Below are positions 20,173-30,309 of a stretch of DNA of 64,000 bases, one piece after another; position 1 is the stretch's first letter; every line of letters begins with the position of its first letter. The DNA is from Opitutaceae bacterium (GTDB lineage: Bacteria > Verrucomicrobiota > Verrucomicrobiia > Opitutales > Opitutaceae), in assembly GCA_016795545.1 (NCBI GenBank), contig JAEUGX010000087.1, positions 1 through 64,000 on the forward strand, given 5' to 3'. The position numbers and the translations under genes were made by a program. The notes beneath the pieces were generated by a model that saw only the letters and a program-made list of their open reading frames with translations, did not search any database and was not told the DNA's origin.

Positions 20173-20255
20173 CGGGAACCGTGAAGGACACGAAAGGACG
20201 CGAAGTCCGAATGTCCAGCCCTCAACTCTCATCGCTCAACCCATTCCTCCCCGCC
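20173..20255. repeat. Dispersed intergenic repeat (mixed type) between kdpE and glgC
   Basis: The first part (20173-20204) is a degenerate tandem of ACACGAAAGGACGCG-like units, resembling the stretches at 30044-30076 and 48183-48207. The second part contains CTCATCGCTCAAC at 20228-20240, exactly shared with 36181-36193. It lies between two convergent genes, with no clear terminator hairpin. Confidence 0.5.
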
Positions 20256-20262
20256 TCCGTCG

Positions 20263-21546
20263 CTACATGCTGAAGCCGGAGGGGATCACCGCGCCCTTCG
20301 TCACGCAGAGGATGCCGTCGCGGATCACCACGTCGTGGGCGTAATTGCCGTCCGGCTTGCCCTCGGGAGAAAGCGTGACGCCGTCGCCGATGCGCGCGTT
20401 CTTGTCGATGATCGCCCGGCGGATCCGGCAGTTGCGGCCGACGCCGATCGGCGGCCGGCCCAACGCCCGGTCGGCCTGGACCTCCTTCTCCGTCTGGTAA
20501 TAGTCGGCGCCCATCATGACCACGTCCTCCAGGTTGGAGTTCTCCCCCAGGATAGAGCGGATGCCGATGACGGAGTGTTTGAGCGAGGAGTCCGTGACGA
20601 GGCAGCCGTCGCCGATGACGACGTGGTCGATGTTGCAGCGGTTGATCTTCGACGCCGGCAGGTAGCGCGGGTGGGTGTAGATGGGCGCGCCGCGATCGAA
20701 GAAATTGAAGGGCGGCAGCGGCTGCGCCAGCGCGAGGTTGGCCTCGAAGAACGCGCGCACGGTCCCGATGTCCTCCCAGTAGCCCTCGAAGATGTAGCTG
20801 CAGAGCTTGGCGCGTCCGAGGAGGCCGGGAATGACCTCCTTGCCGAAATCCTTCATGGTGTTGTTGAGCGCCTGCTGGAGGACCTCGCGGCTGAAGACGT
20901 AGATGCCCATCGAGGCCAGGCAGCGCTTCTCGGCCGACGGCTCCAGCCGCTGCTCGAGGGCCGGGCTGATGGTCAGGCCCTCGATCACCGCCGGGTCCTT
21001 GGGCTTCTCGACGAATTCCGAGATGGTCAGGTCGTCCGCGACGCGCATGAGGCCGAGGCCCTCGACCTTCGAGACCGGGAACGGGATCGCCGCGATCGTC
21101 ACGTCCGCCCCCGTCGCCTCGTGCTGGTCGATGATCTTGCTGAAATCCATCCGGTAGAGCTGGTCGCCCGAGAGAATCAGGATGTAGTCGTGCCGGTGAT
21201 TGTCGAAATGCACCAGGTTGCGCCGCACCGCGTCCGCGGTGCCCTCGTACCAGGCGCTGCTCTTCTCGGTCTGCTCGGCCGACAGGATGTCGATGAACCC
21301 GGCGCCGAAGGGGTCGAACTGGTAGGCCTTCTGCACGTGCCGGTGCAGGGACGCCGTCAGGAATTGCGAGAGGAGGAAGATCCGGTTGAAGCCCGAGTTC
21401 AGGCAGTTGCTGATGGGGATGTCGACCAGCCGGTACTTGCCGGCCAGCGGCACGGCGGGCTTGCAGCGCTCCTGCGTCAGCGGGAACAGCCGTGTGCCGC
21501 GACCGCCGCCCATGATCACCGCCAGCACTCGTTTCGCATCGGCCAT
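20263..21546 (-). CDS. glgC: Glucose-1-phosphate adenylyltransferase
   Basis: A 427-residue ADP-glucose pyrophosphorylase, the committed step of glycogen synthesis. The N-terminus has GGGRGTRLFPLT and KPAVPLAGKYRLVDIP, and the C-terminal half is a left-handed beta-helix with hexapeptide-like repeats. The style (AGKYRLVDIPISNC, a C-terminal region ending SGFSM) is closer to plant and cyanobacterial enzymes than to E. coli GlgC. It is divergent from glmS, with only 79 bases between the starts, so the two may share a regulatory region. Confidence 0.96.
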   Translation of the reverse strand: MADAKRVLAVIMGGGRGTRLFPLTQERCKPAVPLAGKYRLVDIPISNCLNSGFNRIFLLSQFLTASLHRHVQKAYQFDPFGAGFIDILSAEQTEKSSAWYEGTADAVRRNLVHFDNHRHDYILILSGDQLYRMDFSKIIDQHEATGADVTIAAIPFPVSKVEGLGLMRVADDLTISEFVEKPKDPAVIEGLTISPALEQRLEPSAEKRCLASMGIYVFSREVLQQALNNTMKDFGKEVIPGLLGRAKLCSYIFEGYWEDIGTVRAFFEANLALAQPLPPFNFFDRGAPIYTHPRYLPASKINRCNIDHVVIGDGCLVTDSSLKHSVIGIRSILGENSNLEDVVMMGADYYQTEKEVQADRALGRPPIGVGRNCRIRRAIIDKNARIGDGVTLSPEGKPDGNYAHDVVIRDGILCVTKGAVIPSGFSM

Positions 21547-21625
21547 AGAAGACGCCGGTATATTCCTTGCGATATCGGGGGAGGCCAGTCAAAAATCTCC
21601 GTAACTTCAACCACACCAAGAATCC

Positions 21626-23476
<1,851 letters not shown>

Positions 23477-23494
23477 GCGCGGCCCCGCCCGCGT

Positions 23495-25375
23495 CTACCA
23501 GGCGATCCCGTAGTCCTCGCCGTAGTCGGACGCCGCTCCCTGGAAAGTGCCGTTCGCCTGGTCGACGAGGATCGCCGTCACCGGGCCGGAGGTCTTCGGC
23601 GCCGTTTTCACCTGGTAGCCCATGCGCCCCAGCTCGGCGACGATCCACGGCGGCAGGTCGCTGCGGACCGTCATCCGTCCGGGTTCGGAGTGGTGGTCCC
23701 GGAACGAGGAGTGCATCTGGAAGCTGATGATGCCCGGCGCCTCGGCGGCCTGCTGCACGTTCTGGCCGAACTCCACCACGTTGAGGAAGAACTGGAGCAG
23801 GCTCTGGTCCTGCATGTCGGCGCCCTGCACCGAGAACGCCAGGAACGGCCGGCCGTCCTTCAGCGCCAGCGAGGGCGTGAGCGTCACCCGGGGTCGCTTG
23901 CCCGGCGCGAGCACGTTGAACGGGTTCCGCCGGGGATCGAGGTCGAAGCTCTGCATGCGCTGCGACAGCCCGATGCCGGTCTCGCCCGCGACCACCGCCG
24001 GGATCCAGCCGCCGCTGGGCGTCACGGACACCAGCCAGCCGGCCGCGTCCGCGGCCTGGATCGACGTCGTCCCGGGCAGGAACGCCTCGTCGAGCGGGAG
24101 CGCCGAGAGCCGGAAGTCCGGGGCGTCGGCGCCGGCCGGACCGACCGGCCGCCACTGCTCCAGCAGCTGGCGGTAGGGATTTTCCTCGCCCTGGTACGGA
24201 TACGGGTCGCCCGGAGCCACCGCCGGGTCGTTGCGCTCCCCGTTGATCGTGCCGAACCGTTTCCGGGCGTACTCCTTCGACAGCAGCCCGCGGACCGGCT
24301 CGGCGGGCGGGAAGTCGGGGTCGCCGTAGTAGAAGTCGCGGTCGGCGAAAGCCAGGTTCATCGCCTGGTAGAGGGTGTGGATGTACCGCGCGCTGTTGTA
24401 GCCCATCGCCCGCAGGTCGGCGTTCTCCAGGATGTTCAGCGCCTGCAGCAGCGCGGGGCCCTGTGTCCAGGTCGTGAGCTTGTAGACCTCGATGCCGCGG
24501 TAGCTCGTGACCACCGGCTCCTCGAGCTTCACCCGCCACCGCGCCAGGTCGTCGAGCGTGATGAGCGCCCCCTCCGCCTGCGCGCCCTGCACGAACTCGC
24601 GCGCCAGGTCGCCCCGGTAGAAAAGCTCGTACGCCGCCAGGATCGCGGCCTTCCGGTCCAGTCCGGCCGCCCGCGCCCGGCTCTCGGCCTCGACCAGCCG
24701 GCGCAGCGTGCGGCCGAGGTCCGGCTGCCGGAAGATCTCGCCGACCTGCGGCGCCGCCCGCCGTTCCGGGTGACGGGGGTCGAGGTGGGTGAGGAAGATC
24801 CTGCGCGACTGCGCCCAGGCCATGAACCGCTCCCGGTGCCGCTCGATGTCGTCCGCCGCCTGCTGCTCGATCGGATAACCGTCCGTCATCGCGATGGCCG
24901 GCGCCAGCACCTGCCCCAGCGTCAGCGTGCCGAACTCCGCCAGCATCACCAGCAGCCCGCCCGGCGTGCCGGGGGTCACGGCCGCCAGCGGCCCGTATTC
25001 GGGCGGGAAGGCCAGGTTGCGCTGCCGGTAGAACTCCGGGGTCGCGCCCGTCGGCGCCACGCCGAGGGCGTTCACGCCGATGACCTTGCCGGTGTGCGGA
25101 TTGTAGATCAGCGCCTGCGTCTCCCCGCCCCAGCCCAGCGTGTCCCACATGGTGCAGGCGGCGGCCAGCATCGCGCACGTCGCGTCGACCGCGTTGCCGC
25201 CCTGCAGGAAGATCGTGGCGCCCGCCGTCGCGGCCAGGGGCTTGCCGGTGACGGCCACCCAGTGGCGGCCGTGCAGGATGGGCTTGTTCGTGCGCTGGGC
25301 CGCCGCCGGTCCGGCCGCGAGCCCGAGGCCCAGCAGCGCGACGCAAACGGCGCGTGTCAATCGGAGGTAGTGCAT
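23495..25375 (-). CDS. Gamma-glutamyltransferase family protein, secreted
   Basis: A 626-residue N-terminal-nucleophile hydrolase of the gamma-glutamyltransferase family. A signal peptide spans about residues 1-27 (hydrophobic CVALLGLGLAAG, cleavage near AAA-Q). QGGNAVDATCAMLAAA and the pattern around the self-cleavage Thr436 (TTSIQAADAAG) fit the family. The usual tripeptide near the autoprocessed small-subunit start is varied, so the substrate may not be glutathione. I chose the ATG at 25375 over a GTG two codons earlier. It is the last gene of a four-gene minus-strand operon with export signals. Confidence 0.87.
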   Translation of the reverse strand: MHYLRLTRAVCVALLGLGLAAGPAAAQRTNKPILHGRHWVAVTGKPLAATAGATIFLQGGNAVDATCAMLAAACTMWDTLGWGGETQALIYNPHTGKVIGVNALGVAPTGATPEFYRQRNLAFPPEYGPLAAVTPGTPGGLLVMLAEFGTLTLGQVLAPAIAMTDGYPIEQQAADDIERHRERFMAWAQSRRIFLTHLDPRHPERRAAPQVGEIFRQPDLGRTLRRLVEAESRARAAGLDRKAAILAAYELFYRGDLAREFVQGAQAEGALITLDDLARWRVKLEEPVVTSYRGIEVYKLTTWTQGPALLQALNILENADLRAMGYNSARYIHTLYQAMNLAFADRDFYYGDPDFPPAEPVRGLLSKEYARKRFGTINGERNDPAVAPGDPYPYQGEENPYRQLLEQWRPVGPAGADAPDFRLSALPLDEAFLPGTTSIQAADAAGWLVSVTPSGGWIPAVVAGETGIGLSQRMQSFDLDPRRNPFNVLAPGKRPRVTLTPSLALKDGRPFLAFSVQGADMQDQSLLQFFLNVVEFGQNVQQAAEAPGIISFQMHSSFRDHHSEPGRMTVRSDLPPWIVAELGRMGYQVKTAPKTSGPVTAILVDQANGTFQGAASDYGEDYGIAW

Positions 25376-25427
25376 GGCCACAGCCTACGCCTTTTCCGGA
25401 AAAATCGGAGCCAAATCCGCCGCCGGC

Positions 25428-27233
25428 CTAGCCATCGCGGAAGGAATCCTGCGCCGACAGCCCGCCGAGCGTCGCGAGCCGCACGGAGCGAAACCAGGAC
25501 GGTCCCTGCCGCGCGATCGGGTCGAGCCGGTCGAGGTGGCCCAGTTGCCGGAGCGCGGCCCATTCGCTGAGCCGCGCGTGGCGGCGCTCGCCGTCCCAGA
25601 GGCTGAACCCGTCCGCCCCCGCCTCGTGATAGCCGCGCGCCTGCCGGGCGAAGGCGGCCGGGGGCTGCGACCGCGGCATCAGGTCCGGCCAGATATGCGC
25701 GCGGTCGCCGGCCAGGCGCCGCCAGCGCCGCAGGACCTCGGGGTCGATCTGCTGCGAGGGAATGACGTAGTTCACCAGCCCCTCGCCCAGCCAGGCGTCC
25801 ACGTCGCACACGTAGCTCTTCAGCTTGTAGCGCTCGTCGGTGGGCCGCTCCTTCGTGGGCCCGAAGACCGTGACCCCGAGCTGGCGTCCGGGTTTCCGGT
25901 CGACCAGCGCGCGCACCTCGCGCACGAACTGCGTCAGGTAGCCGGCGCCATGCGCCAGCCAGCGCGGATCGTGGTCCGGCAGCGTGCGGGGGTCCACCCC
26001 GTGCTGGGCGACGAACGCCCGCACCACCGGCTCCTCGTAGAGCACGAACGGCGTCGAGCGGTTGAGGTGCAGGTGGATGCCGTCCACGTCGTACTCCAGG
26101 ATCTCCCGCAGCAGGCTGAGCCAGTACCGGCGCGTGCCCTCGTAGGCGAGGCTGAGGTTGCCGACCACGCGGCCCTCGCGGTCGCGCTTGCTCCACTCCT
26201 GGTGACGCCAGTAGTGGCGCGCCCGGCCGATCGGGGCGCGGATCATCGGGTACTGCGGTCCGATCATGCGCATGGCGGCGAGGTACTTCATGCCGCTGGC
26301 CCGGGCCTGCCGCGCGAACGCCGCCAGCGGGTCGACCCACTCGTCGCGCCACCGGTTGTCCTCGCTGCCGACGTCGCCGATCTGGGAGCGGTAGAGGCAG
26401 TAGTTGCCGCGGAGGGCCTCGAAGATGAACACGCCGATGTCCGTGTCGCGGTACGCCTCGAAGTCATCGGCGAACCACTGCTCGCTGGTGGGATGGAAGT
26501 TCTCCGTGCCGTCGGTGCTGCCGCTGAGCTGGGCCGAGCAGTAGATCAGCGCCAGCCGGCGGCTCGTAGGGGTGGGACGCGACGCCTCCCAGTCGCGCAC
26601 CTCGTCCGGCGTCAGCGGCACGATCCGGACATAGGCGAGGTTGGCCAAGCTCGCCTCCCGCGGCCAGCGGTACGGCGCCTGCGGCTGCCGGAAGTGGAGC
26701 GACTGGCCGGTCAGGTCCGCGGTCTTCCAGTAGACCTCCTGGACGGACTTGAACAGGTCCTGCCCCTCGGCTCCGCCGGTCTCCTGGCAGACCCGGCGGA
26801 AGCCCGCGTCGCGCGTCAGCCGGACGTCCAGCTGCCCGTGCGCAGAGGGGCCGGGATAGTGGCTGTTGGTCACGTGGTAGCCCAGGTGGATGCGGTGCGG
26901 GCCCTGCGCGCCGAGCGGCAGCGTGAGCACGCCGCAGGTGTGTTCGGGCCGGGCGTAGACCATGGCGCCCTTCACGCCCTCGACCGTCTCGTACTCGACC
27001 AGCTGCCAGCGGTTGTCGGCGAACTCGCGGGTCAGCGCGGACGCCGGCTCGCAGCGCCCGAGGTCGGACAGGACGATCCCGCGGACGCCCTCCGCGGGCA
27101 CGGGATTGGCGGTCGGGCCGCCGGGGGCGGCGGCCCCGGCGGCGGCGAGGCCGCGCAGCGCGCCCAGGGCGACGGCCCCGGTCAGGGCCGACTTGACGAA
27201 ATCGCGGCGATTGCAGGGGGTGGGCAGGTGCAT
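25428..27233 (-). CDS. Tat-exported glycoside-hydrolase-like protein of unknown specificity
   Basis: A 601-residue protein with a twin-arginine signal (NRRDFVKSALTG, residues 8-19) followed by an Ala/Gly-rich hydrophobic stretch. Residues of about 225-560 read like a TIM barrel of the family-10-like hypothetical glycosidases: alternating beta strands such as YDVDGIHLHLNRS, a LGVTVFGP segment and a late GADGFSLWDG. Catalytic residues cannot be assigned with confidence. The N-terminal 200 residues look like a separate beta domain. It lies between a Gfo/Idh/MocA oxidoreductase gene and a gamma-glutamyltransferase gene, suggesting periplasmic breakdown of a glycan or glycoconjugate. Confidence 0.7.
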   Translation of the reverse strand: MHLPTPCNRRDFVKSALTGAVALGALRGLAAAGAAAPGGPTANPVPAEGVRGIVLSDLGRCEPASALTREFADNRWQLVEYETVEGVKGAMVYARPEHTCGVLTLPLGAQGPHRIHLGYHVTNSHYPGPSAHGQLDVRLTRDAGFRRVCQETGGAEGQDLFKSVQEVYWKTADLTGQSLHFRQPQAPYRWPREASLANLAYVRIVPLTPDEVRDWEASRPTPTSRRLALIYCSAQLSGSTDGTENFHPTSEQWFADDFEAYRDTDIGVFIFEALRGNYCLYRSQIGDVGSEDNRWRDEWVDPLAAFARQARASGMKYLAAMRMIGPQYPMIRAPIGRARHYWRHQEWSKRDREGRVVGNLSLAYEGTRRYWLSLLREILEYDVDGIHLHLNRSTPFVLYEEPVVRAFVAQHGVDPRTLPDHDPRWLAHGAGYLTQFVREVRALVDRKPGRQLGVTVFGPTKERPTDERYKLKSYVCDVDAWLGEGLVNYVIPSQQIDPEVLRRWRRLAGDRAHIWPDLMPRSQPPAAFARQARGYHEAGADGFSLWDGERRHARLSEWAALRQLGHLDRLDPIARQGPSWFRSVRLATLGGLSAQDSFRDG

Positions 27234-27249
27234 GGGGCGGGAGGAAGTC

Positions 27250-28710
27250 TCAGGCCTGCTCCGGCAGGACGTACGGCGGCCGCGGCGCGCCCCGGAGCAG
27301 GAAGCGGGCGTCGTCGAGCGTGGCGCCGGCGATGGCGGTCACGCCGCCGAGCCCGGCATCGGGCTCCAGCCACGGGCCGAGCGTGAGGCTCGGCCGCGCC
27401 AGGTCGACGCCGTGCGCCTCGAGGTGCCGGGCCAGGCCGTCCAGGGCGGCCGCGGCCGGGGGCAGCGCGGCCAGCTCCGCCCGCGCCTCGGCGAGCGTGG
27501 CGCCGCGGCCGAGGCGGTAGGAAATGTTGCCGTAGAGGCAGGTCGACGTGGAGACCCGGCCCGTCTCCAGCGGCGCGGCGAGCTCCGTCGTCCGCCGCGA
27601 GCGCACGGCGGCGAAGAAATTCGCGAGGTGGCCGGCGCCCCCGTCGCCGGGGATCGTCTTGATGCGCTTGCCCTCGCGGTCGTAGAGCCCGCCGCCGTAG
27701 CGGCCGGCGAAAAAGCCCCCCTCGCACTGCACGTAGACGCCCTGCCGGACGCCCTGGACGTGGTCCATGTACTTCACGCCCGGCTTGGCGCTCAGCACGC
27801 GGTTCTCGAGCAGGACCGGCACGTCCCCGTAGTCGAAGACGGTCAGCTGCGTGTTCGGCGTCTCGCCGGCGTCGTCGAACGCGAAGCGACCGCCCAGGCT
27901 GAGGATCCGCCGCGGCGCGCCCTCGTGCCCGGCGACCCAGCGGCCGACGTCGAACTCGTGGATGCCGATGTTCGCCAGGTCGCCGTTGCCCGTGTCCCAG
28001 TACCAGTGCCAGTCGTAATGCAGCTCGTCGCGCACCAGCGGCACCAGCGGGGCCGGGCCGCAGAACAGGTCGTAGTCGAGCCAGTCGGGGTACCAAGGCC
28101 GGCGCCGTCCGATCCCCTCGCGGCTCTTGTAGCAGAGCGAGTGGACCCACTGGATCCTGCCGAGGTGGCCCTCGCGCAGGTACTGGATGACCTGCGGCAT
28201 CGCGACGTCCGAGCGCATCTGCGTGCCCGCCTGCACGACCCGGCCGTGCCGGGCCGCGGCGCGCGCCATCTGCACGCCCTCCCATACGCTGTGCGAGACC
28301 GGCTTCTCCACGTACACGTCCTTCCCCGCCTCGCAGGCCCAGACCGTCTGGAGCGCATGCCAGTGGTTCGGCGAGGCGATGATGACCGCGTCGACGTCGT
28401 CGCGCTCGAGCAGCAGGCGGGCGTCCGTGGTGGCGAAGACCTCGACCTGCTCCTGCCGCAGCGCCGCCACCTGGCGGCCGAGCACATGCGGGTCCACGTC
28501 GCAGACCGCCGCCAGGCGGACGCCGGGGACCTGGCGCGCGTTCGCGACCAGCTGCACGCCCTTGCGGCCGACGCCGATGACGCCGACGCGAATCGCGTCA
28601 TTGGCCCCCACCGGCCGGGCGCGGGCCGGGGCCGCGCCGCGCGCCACCAGGGTGGCGCCCAGCGCCAGCGCGGTCGATTGCAGGAAGCGGCGGCGGTCGA
28701 TGGGGTTCAT
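27250..28710 (-). CDS. Tat-exported Gfo/Idh/MocA family oxidoreductase
   Basis: A 486-residue NAD(P)-dependent oxidoreductase. Residues 6-14 (RRRFLQSTA) form a twin-arginine signal. The Rossmann fold starts with VGVIGVGRKG, and the catalytic lysine lies in VYVEKPVSHS. The C-terminal alpha/beta domain includes GNGDLANIGIHEFD. Family members oxidise or reduce sugars, inositols or their nucleotide forms; exported ones usually carry a tightly bound cofactor loaded before Tat export. I chose the ATG at 28710 because it opens the Tat signal. It follows a second such gene by 19 bases. Confidence 0.9.
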   Translation of the reverse strand: MNPIDRRRFLQSTALALGATLVARGAAPARARPVGANDAIRVGVIGVGRKGVQLVANARQVPGVRLAAVCDVDPHVLGRQVAALRQEQVEVFATTDARLLLERDDVDAVIIASPNHWHALQTVWACEAGKDVYVEKPVSHSVWEGVQMARAAARHGRVVQAGTQMRSDVAMPQVIQYLREGHLGRIQWVHSLCYKSREGIGRRRPWYPDWLDYDLFCGPAPLVPLVRDELHYDWHWYWDTGNGDLANIGIHEFDVGRWVAGHEGAPRRILSLGGRFAFDDAGETPNTQLTVFDYGDVPVLLENRVLSAKPGVKYMDHVQGVRQGVYVQCEGGFFAGRYGGGLYDREGKRIKTIPGDGGAGHLANFFAAVRSRRTTELAAPLETGRVSTSTCLYGNISYRLGRGATLAEARAELAALPPAAAALDGLARHLEAHGVDLARPSLTLGPWLEPDAGLGGVTAIAGATLDDARFLLRGAPRPPYVLPEQA

Positions 28711-28729
28711 GGATGAGTCGGTTGCGGGG

Positions 28730-29818
28730 TCAGGCGCCCGCGGCCCGGAGCAGGACGTCCTGCACGAGGGCGTCGTGGGCCGCGTCGAAGCGCGGCAGCC
28801 GCGACGGCTGGCCCTGCGCCATGGCGGCGAAATCCAGGAGCTGCTCGTCGTAGCGGCCGGCCACGGCGGGCAGCGGCACGTCCTGGTATCCGGCGCGGAA
28901 GCCGGCCGGCGGACGCTGGAAGGCCACGCGCAGCCGCGCCGGCTCCAGCGGCGTGACCTCGAGGGTGGCGTTCTCGCCGCAGACCACCAACTGCCGGCGG
29001 TCGTCGCCGCCGACCTCGGCCAGCAGGCTCCGGATCGTCGCCAGCCCCCGCGGGTACCCGAGGACGGCGACCTCGTGGTCCGAGAAGGCATCGCGCTCCG
29101 GAAAGCTCCGGCGGCGGTGCGTCGTGACGCTCGCCGGCGCGCCCATCAGCGCCACCGTGAGGTCGATCAGGTGGCAGCCGAGCAGCAGCATCGAGCCGCC
29201 GTAGTGCTCGGCCAGCCACGGGCGGCGGGCCGGCCCGATGACCTTGCCGATGTCGCCGTGGATCGCGAGGATCTCCCCCAGCCAGCCCCGCTCCTGCGCC
29301 TCGAGGCAGAACCGCAGCGCCGGGTGGTAACGGTACATGTAGCCAGGCTGCAGCACCCGCCGCGCGGCGGCGGCGGCGGCCTGCAGGCGGCGCCAGGCCG
29401 CCAGGTCGCGGCCGGGCGGCTTGTCGAGGTGCAGGTGCCAGCCCCGGGCGATTGCCCGCTCGCCGTAGCGCAGGAGGTCGGGCAGCTCCGTCTCGACCAG
29501 CACGGCATCCAGGTCGTCCCGGGAGAAAAGCTCCTCCTCCGCCAGCCAGGCGGCCCCGCGGTACTCCTCCTGCCCCGCGGCCTTCGCCCGCAGCGCCGGG
29601 TCCGGCTCGCACAGGCCGGCCACCGCGAAGTGCTCCGGGAACCGCTGCAGCGTGGCCCATTTCTCCGCGGCGTGCGCATGCGCGGTGCCGATCTGCGCCA
29701 CCCGCAGCCGGCGCGGCCCAGCCGGCGCGGCCCAGCCCCGGAGGGCGAAAGCGGCCAGGGCCGCCGCGCTGCCGGCGGCCAGGAAATCTCGACGGTTCAG
29801 GTTCGGCGACACCTTCAT
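28730..29818 (-). CDS. Tat-exported Gfo/Idh/MocA family oxidoreductase, second copy
   Basis: A 362-residue protein with a Tat signal (NRRDFLAAGSAA, residues 8-19) and a Rossmann fold, though the usual GxGxxG is altered to QIGTAHAH. The catalytic motif is HLDKPPGRD rather than EKP. A C-terminal alpha/beta domain follows. It is a divergent paralogue of the next gene and the first gene of the four-gene operon. The substrate is unknown. The altered dinucleotide loop leaves some doubt whether NAD(P) binding is conventional. Confidence 0.85.
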   Translation of the reverse strand: MKVSPNLNRRDFLAAGSAAALAAFALRGWAAPAGPRRLRVAQIGTAHAHAAEKWATLQRFPEHFAVAGLCEPDPALRAKAAGQEEYRGAAWLAEEELFSRDDLDAVLVETELPDLLRYGERAIARGWHLHLDKPPGRDLAAWRRLQAAAAAARRVLQPGYMYRYHPALRFCLEAQERGWLGEILAIHGDIGKVIGPARRPWLAEHYGGSMLLLGCHLIDLTVALMGAPASVTTHRRRSFPERDAFSDHEVAVLGYPRGLATIRSLLAEVGGDDRRQLVVCGENATLEVTPLEPARLRVAFQRPPAGFRAGYQDVPLPAVAGRYDEQLLDFAAMAQGQPSRLPRFDAAHDALVQDVLLRAAGA

Positions 29819-30309
29819 CGGTCGTCAGGGGCGACGCGCGCAACGTGCGGAGCGCTTTTTCCCTAGGCAAGATTAGTTGGAATTTTCTTCGTGAAATAGG
29901 CGCCGCAGGTGAAATAGGGGTCGGCGTGCTCCGCGGGCCCCTTGCCCGCGGAATCATCCGTCAACCGCTCGGCCGGAGTGCAGAGGGAAAAGTCCGCTGC
30001 AACTTACGCCTTAACCCTCACACCTTGGCGCGGACAACTGTCCCCGGAACACACGGAGGACACGGAACGCGGAGGCATTCCACGACGGAGCCCTGGCCTA
30101 AGACTTGCGCGCGGAGGCCCGCGGAGGCGGGCGCGGCGGAGGGACCGCCGCACCGGAACTTGCAGCCTACCCCTTGAACCTTAAACCCCAGCCACGACGA
30201 CGCCTCCCTGCACCGCTCCGTAATTCCCGCAACGGCGAAGGGCCATCCCAGCCGGCCGTCATTCGCCTTGCCGCGGGGCGCTGGCATGCGCATAAGCCGG
30301 GCCGCGACC
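29819..30309. other. Gene-free stretch with short repeats between divergent operons
   Basis: This 491-base gap separates the Tat-protein operon from trpE. GTGAAATAGG occurs twice at 29891-29900 and 29909-29918, 18 bases apart. A degenerate tandem repeat is at 30044-30076, and a GCCCGC-GGAG-GCGGGC hairpin is at 30117-30132. I see no convincing promoter, attenuator or RNA gene. Confidence 0.6.
30044..30076. repeat. Degenerate ACACGGAGG-type tandem repeat
   Basis: Near-repeats of the form GGAACACACGG, GGACACGG and GGAACGCGGAGGC follow one another. Similar text occurs at 20173-20204 and 48183-48207, always in gaps between genes. Confidence 0.5.

Noticed and set aside
21547..21625. glmS ribozyme between glgC and glmS
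   Set aside because: The gap is only 79 bases and lacks the ribozyme core; it is too short for a full element.
30180..30309. Trp attenuator before trpE
   Set aside because: No short leader peptide with Trp codons and no competing hairpin with a T run.
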